Of a DNA stretch of 44,585 nt, positions 8,277 to 16,086 are shown piece by piece. The notes under the pieces are model-generated. The model was given only the letters and a program-made list of their open reading frames with translations. It did no database searches and was not told the DNA's origin. A program made the position numbers and the translations under genes. The stretch is taken from NCBI RefSeq assembly GCF_003569915.1, contig NZ_KZ984471.1, forward strand, positions 2,801 to 47,385, in the 5' to 3' direction. Within the stretch, counting starts at the first letter, position 1. Each line of letters starts with the position of its first letter. Source of the DNA: Comamonas testosteroni. Its GTDB lineage: Bacteria > Pseudomonadota > Gammaproteobacteria > Burkholderiales > Burkholderiaceae_C.

Positions 8277-8318
8277 GCTGCCAGTCCATAAATTACATGG
8301 GCTGGCAGCTATTTTTTT
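8277..8318 (+). terminator. argA terminator built from the 36-nt repeat (copy D, inverted)
   Basis: GCTGCCAGTCCAT (8277-8289) pairs with ATGGGCTGGCAGC (8297-8309) with one G-T pair, and is followed by seven T after one A. On the minus strand, 8312-8277 reads as a full 36-nt repeat: ATAGCTGCCAGCCCATG, then TGGACT at positions 25-30. Confidence 0.82.
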
Positions 8319-8394
8319 GGGAGTGAAAATAAGGACACTGGTTTTCTTATCTCGGCCTATAAGATCTCCACCATCCATTTTCAGCAGGCTCACC

Positions 8395-8778
8395 ATGGAC
8401 TTTTCCCTCCAGTTCCCCCATTGGCTGGACGCAGCAGCCTCTCAGACCAGCCCTGATATCGCCGCCTTTTCCTTCAATCTCTACGAACCGGCCGGCGTGC
8501 CTGGCGTCAAATTCGGCATAGAGCTGATCGGCGCAGCCAGCTTCTCGCCGGACGACCCGGACTGGCCCTGCGACGAAATCTGGTCGCCCGACCCGAGAGG
8601 CATAGATATCCCGCTGTCATTTTCGGGCAGCGATTGGGAGGCATGTCTGGCAAAGGCCAAGGCCTTGGTCGCAGATTACCTGTCCAGCCCATCCGGCCAC
8701 TGGTTGCAGGCGGGCGAGGCTGTCGGCATTGGCTTTGTCGATGGTGATCTAGAGGTGATCTGGACCAGAGAGCCATGA
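8395..8778 (+). CDS. Conserved-looking small cytoplasmic protein, unknown function
   Basis: 127 aa from the ATG at 8395. A longer frame from 8317 adds 26 residues that overlap the terminator region and look non-coding. The protein is acidic and Trp-rich (WLDAAAS, DDPDWPCDEIWSPDP, DWEACLAKAK, LEVIWTREP) and has no signal peptide or membrane span. The alternating beta-like N-terminus (FSFNLYEP…VKFGIELIGAASF) and the closing VGIGFVDGDLEVIW give it the look of a small alpha/beta immunity-type or SMI1-like protein. I do not recognise the family, and no toxin gene is adjacent. It lies between argA's terminator and nrdJ and could have its own promoter. Confidence 0.65.
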   Translation: MDFSLQFPHWLDAAASQTSPDIAAFSFNLYEPAGVPGVKFGIELIGAASFSPDDPDWPCDEIWSPDPRGIDIPLSFSGSDWEACLAKAKALVADYLSSPSGHWLQAGEAVGIGFVDGDLEVIWTREP

Positions 8779-8891
8779 CGGCCCCCTGAAGACGCTCAAC
8801 ACTGCGTAGCCCGCCCATGTTGCGCTGCGTCACAGCTCTCGACGCCCATCTGCGCTACAAAGCAGGGAATGAAAGTTGTGTGAGGCATGCC

Positions 8892-11273
8892 ATGAACTCT
8901 CTTCCTCCCCAGGCCATCAGCCAGGACGTGCTGGCTGAAAAATATCTGGCCGCTGGCGAGCAGACCGAGCAAGACCTGTTCGAGCGCGTTGCCACCGCGC
9001 TGGCTGCGGTGGAGTTGCCCGCCCAGCAGAGCGACTGGCGCGCGCAGTTTCTGGCCAATCTGCAGCGCGGCGCCATTGGCGCGGGGCGCATCATGGCCGC
9101 TGCCGGGCTCGATACCAAGGCCACGCTGATCAACTGCTTTGTCCAGCCCGTGGCAGACGCCACCAACGGCTTTGACGCCCAGGGCAACCCCGGCATCTAC
9201 ACGGCGCTGTCGCAGGCGGCGGAAACCATGCGCCGTGGCGGTGGCGTGGGCTATGACTTCTCCAATCTGCGCCCACGTGGCGCGGTGGTGCGGGGCACCA
9301 ACTCGCAGGCTTCGGGCCCCTGCTCCTTCATCGATGTGTTTGATGCCTCCTGCACCACGGTGGAATCCGCAGGCGCGCGACGCGGCGCGCAGATGGGCGT
9401 GCTGCGCATAGACCACCCCGATGTGCTGGAGTTCATCACCGCCAAGCGGCAAAAAGGCCGCTGGAACAATTTCAATGTCTCGGTGGGCGTCAGCAGCGCC
9501 TTCATGCAGGCCGTCAGAGACGACGCCGACTGGGAGCTGGTGCATGTGGCCGCGCCCGGCGACGCCCAGATTCAGGCCGGTGCGCACTGCCGCGAAGATG
9601 GTCTGTGGGTGTACCGCACGACCACTGCGCGCGAGCTGTGGGACGCCATCATGCGCTCGGCCTATGACTTTGCCGAGCCCGGCATTCTGTTTCTCGACAA
9701 TATCAACGCGGACAACAACCTCTGGTATGCCGAACGCATCGCCGCCACCAACCCCTGCGGCGAGCAACCTTTGCCGCCCTATGGCTGCTGCGATCTGGGG
9801 CCCATCATCCTCACACGCTTTGTGCGCGAGCCGTTTACCGCGCAGGCCTCGTTTGATCTGCAAGGCTTTGCCGAGGCCGTGGCCATTCAAGTGCGCATGC
9901 TGGACAACGTGCTCGACGCCACCGTCTGGCCCTTGCCCGAGCAGCAGCTTGAAGCCCGGCAAAAGCGCCGCATCGGCGTGGGCTTTACGGGGCTGGGCGA
10001 TGCCCTGATCTTGCTGGGCCTGCACTACGCCAGCGAAGCAGGCCTCAAGCAAGCGCAAGCCATAGCCCGCACCATGCGCGATGCGGCGTACAGCGCCTCC
10101 GTCGATCTGGCGCAGGAAAAAGGGGCGTTCCCGCTGTTCAAGGCCAAGCAATATCTGCAAAGCGGCTTTGCCAAACGCCTGCCCAAGGAGATTCGCGCCG
10201 CCATCAAAAAGCATGGCCTGCGCAACAGCCATCTGCTGTCCATCGCGCCCACGGGCACGGTGTCGCTGGCCTTTGCCGACAATGCCTCCAACGGCATCGA
10301 GCCCGCGTTTTCATGGACTTACACGCGCAAAAAGCGCATGGCAGACGGAGGCGAGCAGTTCTACACCGTGCAGGACCACGCGTACCGCCTCTACAAAGCC
10401 ATGCATGGCGAAGATGCCGCCTTGCCCGACTATTTTGTCAGCGCGCTGGAGCTGAGCGCCAGCGAGCATGTGGCCATGATGCGCTGCGTGCAGCCCTATA
10501 TCGACACCTCGATTTCCAAGACCGTCAACATCCCTGCCGACTATCCGTTCGAGGACTTCAAGAACCTCTATATGGAATGCTGGGAAGCCGGGCTCAAAGG
10601 CTGCGCCACCTACCGCCCCAACGACACGCTGGGCGCGGTGCTTTCCGTGAATTCTGAATCAAATCAGTCCACAGTCCAGAAGGAATATAGGCATTCAGCT
10701 ATCAATTCTGATGCAGATGCCGTCATCGAACGCCGCCCCGAAGGCCCGCTGAACGCCGTGGTGGACAAGATCGAATACTTCACCCACGACGGCGCGCGGC
10801 GTCTGTATCTGGTGGTCAGCTTTATCGTGATCGACGGCGTGGAGCGACCCATTGAGTTCTTCATGCCCGTGGGCCAGACCGGAGAGAGCCAGCAATGGAT
10901 CACCGCCACCATGCGCAGCCTGAGCCTGGCCGCGCGCGGCGGCTTGCTGGACAAGGCTCTGGCCGATCTGCGCAAGGTGGCCTGGGACCGTGGCCCCGTG
11001 CGCTATGGCTACAAGACGCGCGAGGACGGCAGCCGCATTCCGCTGTGGCATGACAGCGAAGTGGCGCTGCTGGCCTATGCCATTCAGAGCATCATCGCCA
11101 ACCGGGGTCAGCCCCAGCCAGCGCCCAGCACGGCGGCGTCCCCAGCGGCCACGCCGGAAAGCACAGCGCCCTTGGCCGGCAGCAAATGCCCCGACTGCGG
11201 CGCGCACGCCATGATCAAGAAGGACGGCTGCCTGTTCTGCACGGCCTGCGGCTATGTGGGCTCCTGCGGGTAA
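8892..11273 (+). CDS. nrdJ: Adenosylcobalamin-dependent (class II) ribonucleotide reductase
   Basis: 793 aa from the ATG at 8892, which has GAGG 6 nt upstream. It reduces ribonucleotides using a radical generated from coenzyme B12, without oxygen and without an R2 subunit. Landmarks are TLINCFVQP near residue 80 (first active-site Cys), NPCGEQPLPPYGCCDLGPI near 288 (the finger loop with radical Cys and Glu), SIAPTGTVSLAFADNASNGIEP near 455 (phosphate-binding loop), a TSCPD-type domain near 640-680 (FIVIDGVERPIEFF), and a C-terminal CPDCG…CLFCTACGYVGSCG zinc/redox tail. Residues ~590-605, between the barrel and the TSCPD domain, are encoded by an in-frame copy of the dispersed repeat. An upstream start at 8817 adds 25 unlikely residues. 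I see no cobalamin riboswitch before it. Confidence 0.95.
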   Translation: MNSLPPQAISQDVLAEKYLAAGEQTEQDLFERVATALAAVELPAQQSDWRAQFLANLQRGAIGAGRIMAAAGLDTKATLINCFVQPVADATNGFDAQGNPGIYTALSQAAETMRRGGGVGYDFSNLRPRGAVVRGTNSQASGPCSFIDVFDASCTTVESAGARRGAQMGVLRIDHPDVLEFITAKRQKGRWNNFNVSVGVSSAFMQAVRDDADWELVHVAAPGDAQIQAGAHCREDGLWVYRTTTARELWDAIMRSAYDFAEPGILFLDNINADNNLWYAERIAATNPCGEQPLPPYGCCDLGPIILTRFVREPFTAQASFDLQGFAEAVAIQVRMLDNVLDATVWPLPEQQLEARQKRRIGVGFTGLGDALILLGLHYASEAGLKQAQAIARTMRDAAYSASVDLAQEKGAFPLFKAKQYLQSGFAKRLPKEIRAAIKKHGLRNSHLLSIAPTGTVSLAFADNASNGIEPAFSWTYTRKKRMADGGEQFYTVQDHAYRLYKAMHGEDAALPDYFVSALELSASEHVAMMRCVQPYIDTSISKTVNIPADYPFEDFKNLYMECWEAGLKGCATYRPNDTLGAVLSVNSESNQSTVQKEYRHSAINSDADAVIERRPEGPLNAVVDKIEYFTHDGARRLYLVVSFIVIDGVERPIEFFMPVGQTGESQQWITATMRSLSLAARGGLLDKALADLRKVAWDRGPVRYGYKTREDGSRIPLWHDSEVALLAYAIQSIIANRGQPQPAPSTAASPAATPESTAPLAGSKCPDCGAHAMIKKDGCLFCTACGYVGSCG
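10667..10702 (-). repeat. 36-nt dispersed repeat, copy E, inside nrdJ
   Basis: On the minus strand it reads ATAGCTGAATGCCTATAT at positions 1-18 and TGGACTGTGGAC at 25-36. It lies in frame in a linker of nrdJ (encoding …QKEYRHSAI…) and is visibly AT-rich against the surrounding GC-rich codons. Confidence 0.85.
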
Positions 11274-11311
11274 GAGGCACGACAGTCTGGTTTGGCGTTA
11301 CCCTTGCGGCC

Positions 11312-11635
11312 ATGAGCATCGTTGTTTACTACCTTCGCAATGACCAGCCCGAGGGCGAACAGCCCCAGTGGCAGCCGCAATGCCTGCCGTTTACCGACGC
11401 GCAGATGAGCGAGGCCCTCAAGCAGTGCCAGGTGCTGCGCGGCGACCCGCGCCATGCGCATGTGACCATCTCGTCCGAGCTGCGCGACATGGTCGGCCCC
11501 GTGGGCGTGGCCGCCGTGGAAAACGGCCAGACGCCTGACGGCCACAGCTATGAATGGAGCAAGGCGGGCCGCGCTGGAGCCAGTCGCAAGAATGCGCAGC
11601 AGCCACCGGTCACGCGCGAACAGATGGACCGCTGA
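11312..11635 (+). CDS. Small conserved-looking protein, unknown function
   Basis: 107 aa from the ATG at 11312, 38 nt after nrdJ ends. It opens MSIVVYYLRNDQPEGEQPQWQPQCLPFTDAQMSEALKQC and later has HVTISSELRDMVGPVGVAAVENGQTPDGHSYEWSK. It is soluble, with no signal peptide or membrane span. The middle (EALKQCQVLRGDPRHAHVTI) suggests a helix then a strand. Same direction and close spacing suggest co-transcription with nrdJ. I do not recognise a named family. It ends 11 nt before the convergent ClC gene. Confidence 0.7.
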   Translation: MSIVVYYLRNDQPEGEQPQWQPQCLPFTDAQMSEALKQCQVLRGDPRHAHVTISSELRDMVGPVGVAAVENGQTPDGHSYEWSKAGRAGASRKNAQQPPVTREQMDR

Positions 11636-11646
11636 GCGCGCCTTGA

Positions 11647-13134
11647 TCAGCTGCGCGGGCCTGGGCTGCCTGCGCCAAAGTCCAGCTCGGATTGCTGCGC
11701 ACTTTTGCTGGCGTCCGCTGCGTCTTTGTCCGCAAAGTCCGAATCTACGGGTTCACTCACTAGCTCAGCATCTTCGGGCTCTGCCGTTGCAGCCGGGGTT
11801 GCTTCGGGCTGCGGCATGGCAGCACGCGCCACATTGAGCATATGCAGAGCCAGAGATTCATACAGCGGCCGCGCAATCATGCGCGAGATCATGCTGGCAA
11901 TCATGGCCGATGCCATCAGGCTCAGCACCAGCGCATGGCCGTCCACCATTTCCATCACGATGATGAAAGCCGTCAACGGTGCCTGCGTGACGGCGGCCAG
12001 AAAAGCCGCCATGCCCATTGCTATCAATGCAGGAGCTATATCCGTAGTTCCTACCAAGGCTGCAACGTTATTCCCCACCCCTGCGCCAATCGATAGCGAA
12101 GGCGCAAAAATACCACCCGGCACGCCCACCCAGGCCGATAGCCAGGTGGCAATGAATTTGAGCGTGACATAGAACTCCGGCACATCAGCCTGACCCTGCA
12201 GCATGTGTTTGACCGCCTCGGAGCCCGCGCCAAAGGTCGCACCGCCCGTAACCACACCGATCACGGCAATCAGCAGGCCCAGCACGGCGGCAAAGCGAAT
12301 CGGAAAGCGGGACTTGAGCTTGTTGAGCCGCTCGGTCGATGAGGTCAGCGAGATCGTCATCAGCTTGGCAAACAGCCCGCCCAGCACGCCGCAGGTCAGC
12401 GCCACGGCAATGCAGGGCAGCAGATCGCCCCAGCTCAGCTCCGCCACGCGAATGCGGCCAAAGTAGCTGAGGTTGCCAAACACCGACACGCCCATCAAAC
12501 CAGCCAGCACAATGGCCGCGATGATGAGGCCGCTGGAGCGCGATTCGAGCTTGCGCGAGAGCTCCTCGATCGCAAACACAATCCCGGCCAGCGGTGCGTT
12601 AAAGGCCGCCGCAATACCTGCCGCACCGCCCGCCACCAGCAGCGCATGGGTGCTGATATTGGAGTTGGGCCCCAGCCAGCGCCGCGCCGAATGCATGACG
12701 CCGGCGGCCACCTGCACCGACGGGCCTTCGCGCCCAATCGACAGCCCCGCCAGAAAGCCCGTGCTGGACAGCACGATCTTGGCAAACGACAACCATAGCG
12801 AGACAAAGCGCTTGCGCAAGCCGGCATCCACCCCGGGCTCCAGCGTGGCAATCACCTGCGGAATGCCCGAGCCGCCCGCACCCGGCGCCCATTTGCGCGT
12901 GGCCCACACGGCCAGCGCCGTGATGGCGGGCATCCACAGCAGCACGGCCCAGCCGCCCTGCCAGTGAAAGACGCGCTCAAACAGGCCAAACGCTGCTTCG
13001 GCCAGCAGCGTGAAAGCCACCACGCTCAGGCCAGCGGCGGCCGCATAGGCCAGCACCACGCTGCGCTCCAGCCAGCGCTTGCCGTCGCGCATTTCTTCAT
13101 TGAGGTTATGGAAAAAGTCGGGATCTTGCTGCAT
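11647..13134 (-). CDS. ClC-family chloride/proton antiporter or channel
   Basis: 495 aa, multi-pass inner membrane. Selectivity-filter motifs are present: GAGGSGIPQV near residue 90, GREGPSVQVAAG near 130 (its Glu is the gating glutamate), and GGIFAPSLSIGAGVGNN near 340. AFNAPLAGIVFAIEELSR near 185 carries the paired Glu that in E. coli ClC forms the internal proton glutamate, so an antiporter is more likely than a channel. No CBS domains follow. Instead there is a ~60-residue acidic, Ala/Glu/Asp-rich tail (residues 435-495) of unknown role. The start MQQDPDFFHNLNEEM is the only sensible ATG. It converges on the small gene after nrdJ. Confidence 0.93.
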   Translation of the reverse strand: MQQDPDFFHNLNEEMRDGKRWLERSVVLAYAAAAGLSVVAFTLLAEAAFGLFERVFHWQGGWAVLLWMPAITALAVWATRKWAPGAGGSGIPQVIATLEPGVDAGLRKRFVSLWLSFAKIVLSSTGFLAGLSIGREGPSVQVAAGVMHSARRWLGPNSNISTHALLVAGGAAGIAAAFNAPLAGIVFAIEELSRKLESRSSGLIIAAIVLAGLMGVSVFGNLSYFGRIRVAELSWGDLLPCIAVALTCGVLGGLFAKLMTISLTSSTERLNKLKSRFPIRFAAVLGLLIAVIGVVTGGATFGAGSEAVKHMLQGQADVPEFYVTLKFIATWLSAWVGVPGGIFAPSLSIGAGVGNNVAALVGTTDIAPALIAMGMAAFLAAVTQAPLTAFIIVMEMVDGHALVLSLMASAMIASMISRMIARPLYESLALHMLNVARAAMPQPEATPAATAEPEDAELVSEPVDSDFADKDAADASKSAQQSELDFGAGSPGPRS

Positions 13135-13241
13135 GGGCGGCTGGGGCGAGTTCGTGGGCGCTGACCATCAATGCCGCCATTGTGCGCTGCATACATGACA
13201 GCGGCATCTGCAATTGCCACATCGCAGCGCCGCCTGCCGCA

Positions 13242-14150
13242 TCAAAGCTGCTGATACCAGCGGCTGACCACCTCGCCCGCCTTGGCCAACACAGCGTCGC
13301 GGCCAGTGGCGTCCAGCTTGCTGCCGGTGAAATACGCGGTCACCAGCAGCGGTGCGGTTCCAGGCTTGGGCCAGACAATCAGCGTGTCATTGGCCGTGGC
13401 GTTATCGCCGCTGCCGGTCTTGCCGCCGGCCTTCCAGTCTGCGGGCATGCCTGCGCGCAAGCGCTTGTCGCCTGTGCGGCTGGCCACCAGCCATTGCTGC
13501 AGCAACGCGCGGTGGGGTTCGCTCAGCACATTGCCCAGCAAAATTTTCTGCAGCGTGCGCAGCATGGCCGCCGGGGTGGTGGTGTCACGTTCATCGCCAG
13601 CGATTGCGGTGTTCAGCTCGGGTTCATTGCGGTCAAGACGTGTCACGCTGTCGCCGAGCGTTTGCAGCCAGTTGGTCAGCAAGGCAGGGCCGCCCGTGGC
13701 TTTGAGCAGCAGATTGGCGGCCGTGTTGTCGCTGACGACTACGGCGGCCTCGCACAGTTGCTGCAGTGTCATGCCAGCGCCTGCGCCCACATGTTTTTCT
13801 GTGATGGGTGACCAGGGCACGACTTCGGCGCTTTCGTAGTGATAGCTGCGCTGCAACTGCAACTGGCCCATCTGCGCGGCCTGCAGCACCTGCGCAGCCA
13901 GCAGCGTCTTGAAGGTGCTGCACAGGGCAAAGCGCTCCTGGCTGCGCCAACCGGCTTCCAGACCGGTAGCAGTGTCCAGCATATGCAGACCCAGCCTGCC
14001 GCCGGACTGCACTTCGAGCTGGGCCAGCTCTTTGGTCTGCAGCGCCTGTGTCGCCGCCTGCTGGCGACGATCAGGGCCGCTGGCTGCACAGCCCATCAAG
14101 CTGAGACTGCCCAACATCAATCCAGTTGTCAGCAGATCACGTCTTTGCAT
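13242..14150 (-). CDS. Class A serine beta-lactamase, probable lipoprotein
   Basis: 302 aa from the ATG at 14150, chosen because AGAGGAA lies 5 nt upstream. It hydrolyses beta-lactams in the cell envelope. All class A motifs are present: STFK (nucleophile Ser70 and Lys73, within RFALCSTFKTLL), SDN (VVSDNTAANLLL), the omega-loop EPELN with the deacylation Glu166, and KTG (GGKTGSGDNATANDT). The signal MQRRDLLTTGLMLGSLSLMGCAAS holds both a twin-arginine pair and a lipobox-like LMGC, so a lipidated, possibly Tat-exported enzyme is likely. It is divergent from an AmpR-like gene, the classic inducible arrangement. Spectrum cannot be predicted from sequence alone. No insertion sequence flanks it, so it looks chromosomal. 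Confidence 0.94.
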   Translation of the reverse strand: MQRRDLLTTGLMLGSLSLMGCAASGPDRRQQAATQALQTKELAQLEVQSGGRLGLHMLDTATGLEAGWRSQERFALCSTFKTLLAAQVLQAAQMGQLQLQRSYHYESAEVVPWSPITEKHVGAGAGMTLQQLCEAAVVVSDNTAANLLLKATGGPALLTNWLQTLGDSVTRLDRNEPELNTAIAGDERDTTTPAAMLRTLQKILLGNVLSEPHRALLQQWLVASRTGDKRLRAGMPADWKAGGKTGSGDNATANDTLIVWPKPGTAPLLVTAYFTGSKLDATGRDAVLAKAGEVVSRWYQQL

Positions 14151-14258
14151 AAGTTCCTCTTGTTGTTGATATCTGATGAGGCCAAGCATAAAAGTGAGTC
14201 ACTCTCTGCACCAGCGGTAATATCTGCCACCAAGCATTAGATAAACTTATATATAACC
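14151..14258. promoter_or_regulatory. Divergent bla-ampR control region
   Basis: 108 nt, AT-richer than the flanking genes, holding both promoters. AmpR proteins bind a T-N11-A palindrome in this position. Candidate symmetric bases exist around 14190-14215 (GAGTCACTCTC), but I cannot fix the operator by eye. Confidence 0.5.
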
Positions 14259-15122
14259 ATGCAACTGCCGCTCAACGCCTTGCGCATGTTCGACGCCGCC
14301 GCCCGCCACCTGAGCCTGACGCGCGCGGCGCAGGAGCTCAATGTCACGCAGGCCGCCGTCAGCCAGCACATCCGCAATCTGGAAGAGCGTCTGGGCAAGC
14401 CCCTGTTTCGCCGCCTGCCGCGCGGTCTGGCGCTGACCGATGAGGGGCAGGCGCTGTGGCCTACGGTGGCGCAAAGCTTTGAGCGCATTGCCCAGTCGCT
14501 GCAGCAGGTGGCCGAGCCGCGCCCGCGCGAAATTCTGACGGTGGGCGTGGTTGGCACCTTTGCCATTGGCTGGCTGATTCCGCGCCTGAGCGACTTTCAG
14601 CAGCAGCACAGCTATATCGACCTGCGCCTGCTCACGCATAACAACCGCGTCGATCTGGCCGGTGAAGGGCTGGATGCGGCCGTGCGCTTTGGCGACGGAG
14701 CCTGGCACGGCACCCACGCGCAGATGCTGCTGCGCGCCCCGCTCTCGCCCATGTGCACGCCCGCGCTGGCCCAGCGCCTGAAAGCGCCTGCTGACCTAGG
14801 CAATCTCACACTGCTGCGCTCCTACCGCACGCAGGAGTGGGAGAGCTGGTTTGCCGCACTCGAACAGAGCGCGCCGCTGGCCCGGGGTGCCATGTTCGAT
14901 TCATCGCTGACGCTGGCCGAAGCCGCTGCCCAGGGCGCAGGCGTGGCCCTGCTGCCCACGCGCATGTTCGAGCACATGCTGCAGCAGGGGCGGCTGGTGC
15001 GGCCTTTTGCGCATGAGGTCGATACCGGTGCCTACTGGCTCACCCACCTCAAGTCCCGCCCCGAAAGCGCGGCGCTGCAGACTTTTCGCCAATGGCTGTT
15101 GGCGCAGCTGCAGGATGAGTGA
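14259..15122 (+). CDS. ampR: AmpR-type LysR regulator of the adjacent beta-lactamase
   Basis: 287 aa. The N-terminal winged helix (MQLPLNALRMFDAAARHLSLTRAAQELNVTQAAVSQHI) and the effector domain closely follow enterobacterial AmpR by eye: VGVVGTFAIGWLIPRLSDF, DLRLLTHNNRVDLAGEGLDAAVRFGDGAWH and LLRSYRTQEWESWF align with the corresponding AmpR stretches. AmpR senses muropeptides against UDP-MurNAc-pentapeptide and switches bla transcription. The divergent beta-lactamase 108 nt away is its expected target. Here the target is class A rather than the AmpC of enterobacteria, a pairing known for some proteobacterial class A enzymes. The start ATG follows an AT-rich stretch with no obvious SD. Confidence 0.9.
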   Translation: MQLPLNALRMFDAAARHLSLTRAAQELNVTQAAVSQHIRNLEERLGKPLFRRLPRGLALTDEGQALWPTVAQSFERIAQSLQQVAEPRPREILTVGVVGTFAIGWLIPRLSDFQQQHSYIDLRLLTHNNRVDLAGEGLDAAVRFGDGAWHGTHAQMLLRAPLSPMCTPALAQRLKAPADLGNLTLLRSYRTQEWESWFAALEQSAPLARGAMFDSSLTLAEAAAQGAGVALLPTRMFEHMLQQGRLVRPFAHEVDTGAYWLTHLKSRPESAALQTFRQWLLAQLQDE

Positions 15123-15137
15123 TTTCAAGCCAAACAA

Positions 15138-15173
15138 GGCTTTAGTCCATAAACCATATAGGCATGCAGCTAT
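15138..15173 (-). repeat. 36-nt dispersed repeat, copy G
   Basis: On the minus strand it reads ATAGCTGCATGCCTATAT at 1-18, TTTATGGACT to position 30, then AAAGCC. It is the closest match to the consensus in this window. It starts 16 nt after ampR ends. The rest of 15123-15284 holds AT-rich sequence with no other feature I can support. Confidence 0.88.
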
Positions 15174-15284
15174 CAAATTGAAAGCAAATCACTGCAGCGC
15201 ACTGCATGGCTTCAGCGCTGCGGGTACAGTACGCACCCAGCAAGCGCCTACGGCGCTTTTCTTGATTTTTTAGCTTTCTCTGCC

Positions 15285-15962
15285 TTGACCGCTTCAGCCA
15301 CCCTGCCCGTTCTGTATTCCTTCCGCCGCTGCCCCTACGCGATTCGCGCCCGTCTGGCGCTGGCCCACGCAGGTCTGGCCTGCGAGCTGCGCGAGGTCAA
15401 TCTGCGCAACAAGCCCCAGGCCCTGCTGGACGCATCGCCCAAAGGCACGGTGCCCGTGCTGGTGCTGCAGGACGGCAAGGTGATCGAGCAAAGTCTGGAA
15501 GTGATGCTGCACGCGCTGCGCAGCAACGACCCCGACGGCTGGCTGCAGCCCACACAGGGCACGCCCGAAGAAATGCTGGCGCTGATAGCGCGCAACGACG
15601 GCTTCTTCAAACAAGCGCTGGACCGCTGCAAATACCCCGAGCGCCACGGCGCCGAAGAAGTGAACCAGGCCCAGGCCGATGCACTGACCTGGCTGGCCGA
15701 ACTCAACGACCAGTTGGAAGAAACCGGCTATCTGTTTGGCCTGAACCCCAGCCTGGCCGATATGGCGCTGCGCCCCTTTGTGCGCCAGTACGCGCGCATC
15801 GACGAAGCGCAGTGGAACGAGCAGCCCTGGCCTCATCTGCAGGACTGGCTGCAGCGCTGGATTGACTCGGCCCTGTTTGCCGAGGTAATGGAAACCTACC
15901 CCGGCTGGGTGCCCGGCACGACCGGCCCGACCTTTGTGAGCGAGAGCATTCAGGGTGAATGA
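15285..15962 (+). CDS. Glutathione S-transferase family protein
   Basis: 225 aa. The N-terminal thioredoxin-like domain begins LPVLYSFRRCPYAIRARLALAHAG, with a CPYA glutaredoxin-like active-site segment near residue 16, then SPKGTVPVLVLQDGKVIEQSLEVMLHAL (cis-Pro and the E-S glutathione-gamma-Glu contact). The C-terminal helical domain has NPSLADMALRPFVRQYAR. This sits with the bacterial omega/beta-like GSTs that act on disulfides or glutathionyl mixed disulfides in the cytosol; the substrate is unknown. There is no in-frame ATG near the domain start, so I use TTG at 15285, which lacks a clear SD. The start is therefore uncertain. The gene ends in TGA and is followed by repeat copy H and a strong terminator. 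Confidence 0.88.
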   Translation: MTASATLPVLYSFRRCPYAIRARLALAHAGLACELREVNLRNKPQALLDASPKGTVPVLVLQDGKVIEQSLEVMLHALRSNDPDGWLQPTQGTPEEMLALIARNDGFFKQALDRCKYPERHGAEEVNQAQADALTWLAELNDQLEETGYLFGLNPSLADMALRPFVRQYARIDEAQWNEQPWPHLQDWLQRWIDSALFAEVMETYPGWVPGTTGPTFVSESIQGE

Positions 15963-15985
15963 TTCGCGCCCATAGTCATAAATTC

Positions 15986-16021
15986 ATAGCATCAAGCCTA
16001 TATCTTTCATAGACTTGAAGC
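15986..16021 (+). repeat. 36-nt dispersed repeat, copy H
   Basis: ATAGCATCAAGCCTATAT at positions 1-18 and TAGACTTGAAGC at 25-36, followed by CTGAAAC. It lies between the GST stop and the bidirectional terminator. Confidence 0.75.
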
Positions 16022-16031
16022 CTGAAACATT

Positions 16032-16068
16032 AAAAAAGCCCCGGCAGCGCAAGCAGCCGGGGCTTTTT
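16032..16068. terminator. Bidirectional intrinsic terminator (GST / dsbB)
   Basis: AAAAAAGCCCCGGC (16032-16045) pairs with GCCGGGGCTTTTT (16056-16068). The A and T runs on both sides allow termination of the plus-strand GST and the convergent minus-strand dsbB. Confidence 0.92.
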
Positions 16069-16086
16069 CTTTGTTGAATGCGCTGC

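Noticed and set aside
8779..8891. Cobalamin riboswitch before the B12-dependent nrdJ
   Set aside because: The ~110 nt spacer has no B12-box-like core or suitable stems and is too short.
13135..15284. Recent horizontal acquisition of the beta-lactamase
   Set aside because: No insertion sequence, integron part or compositional break flanks it. The ampR-bla pair looks like a resident chromosomal locus.
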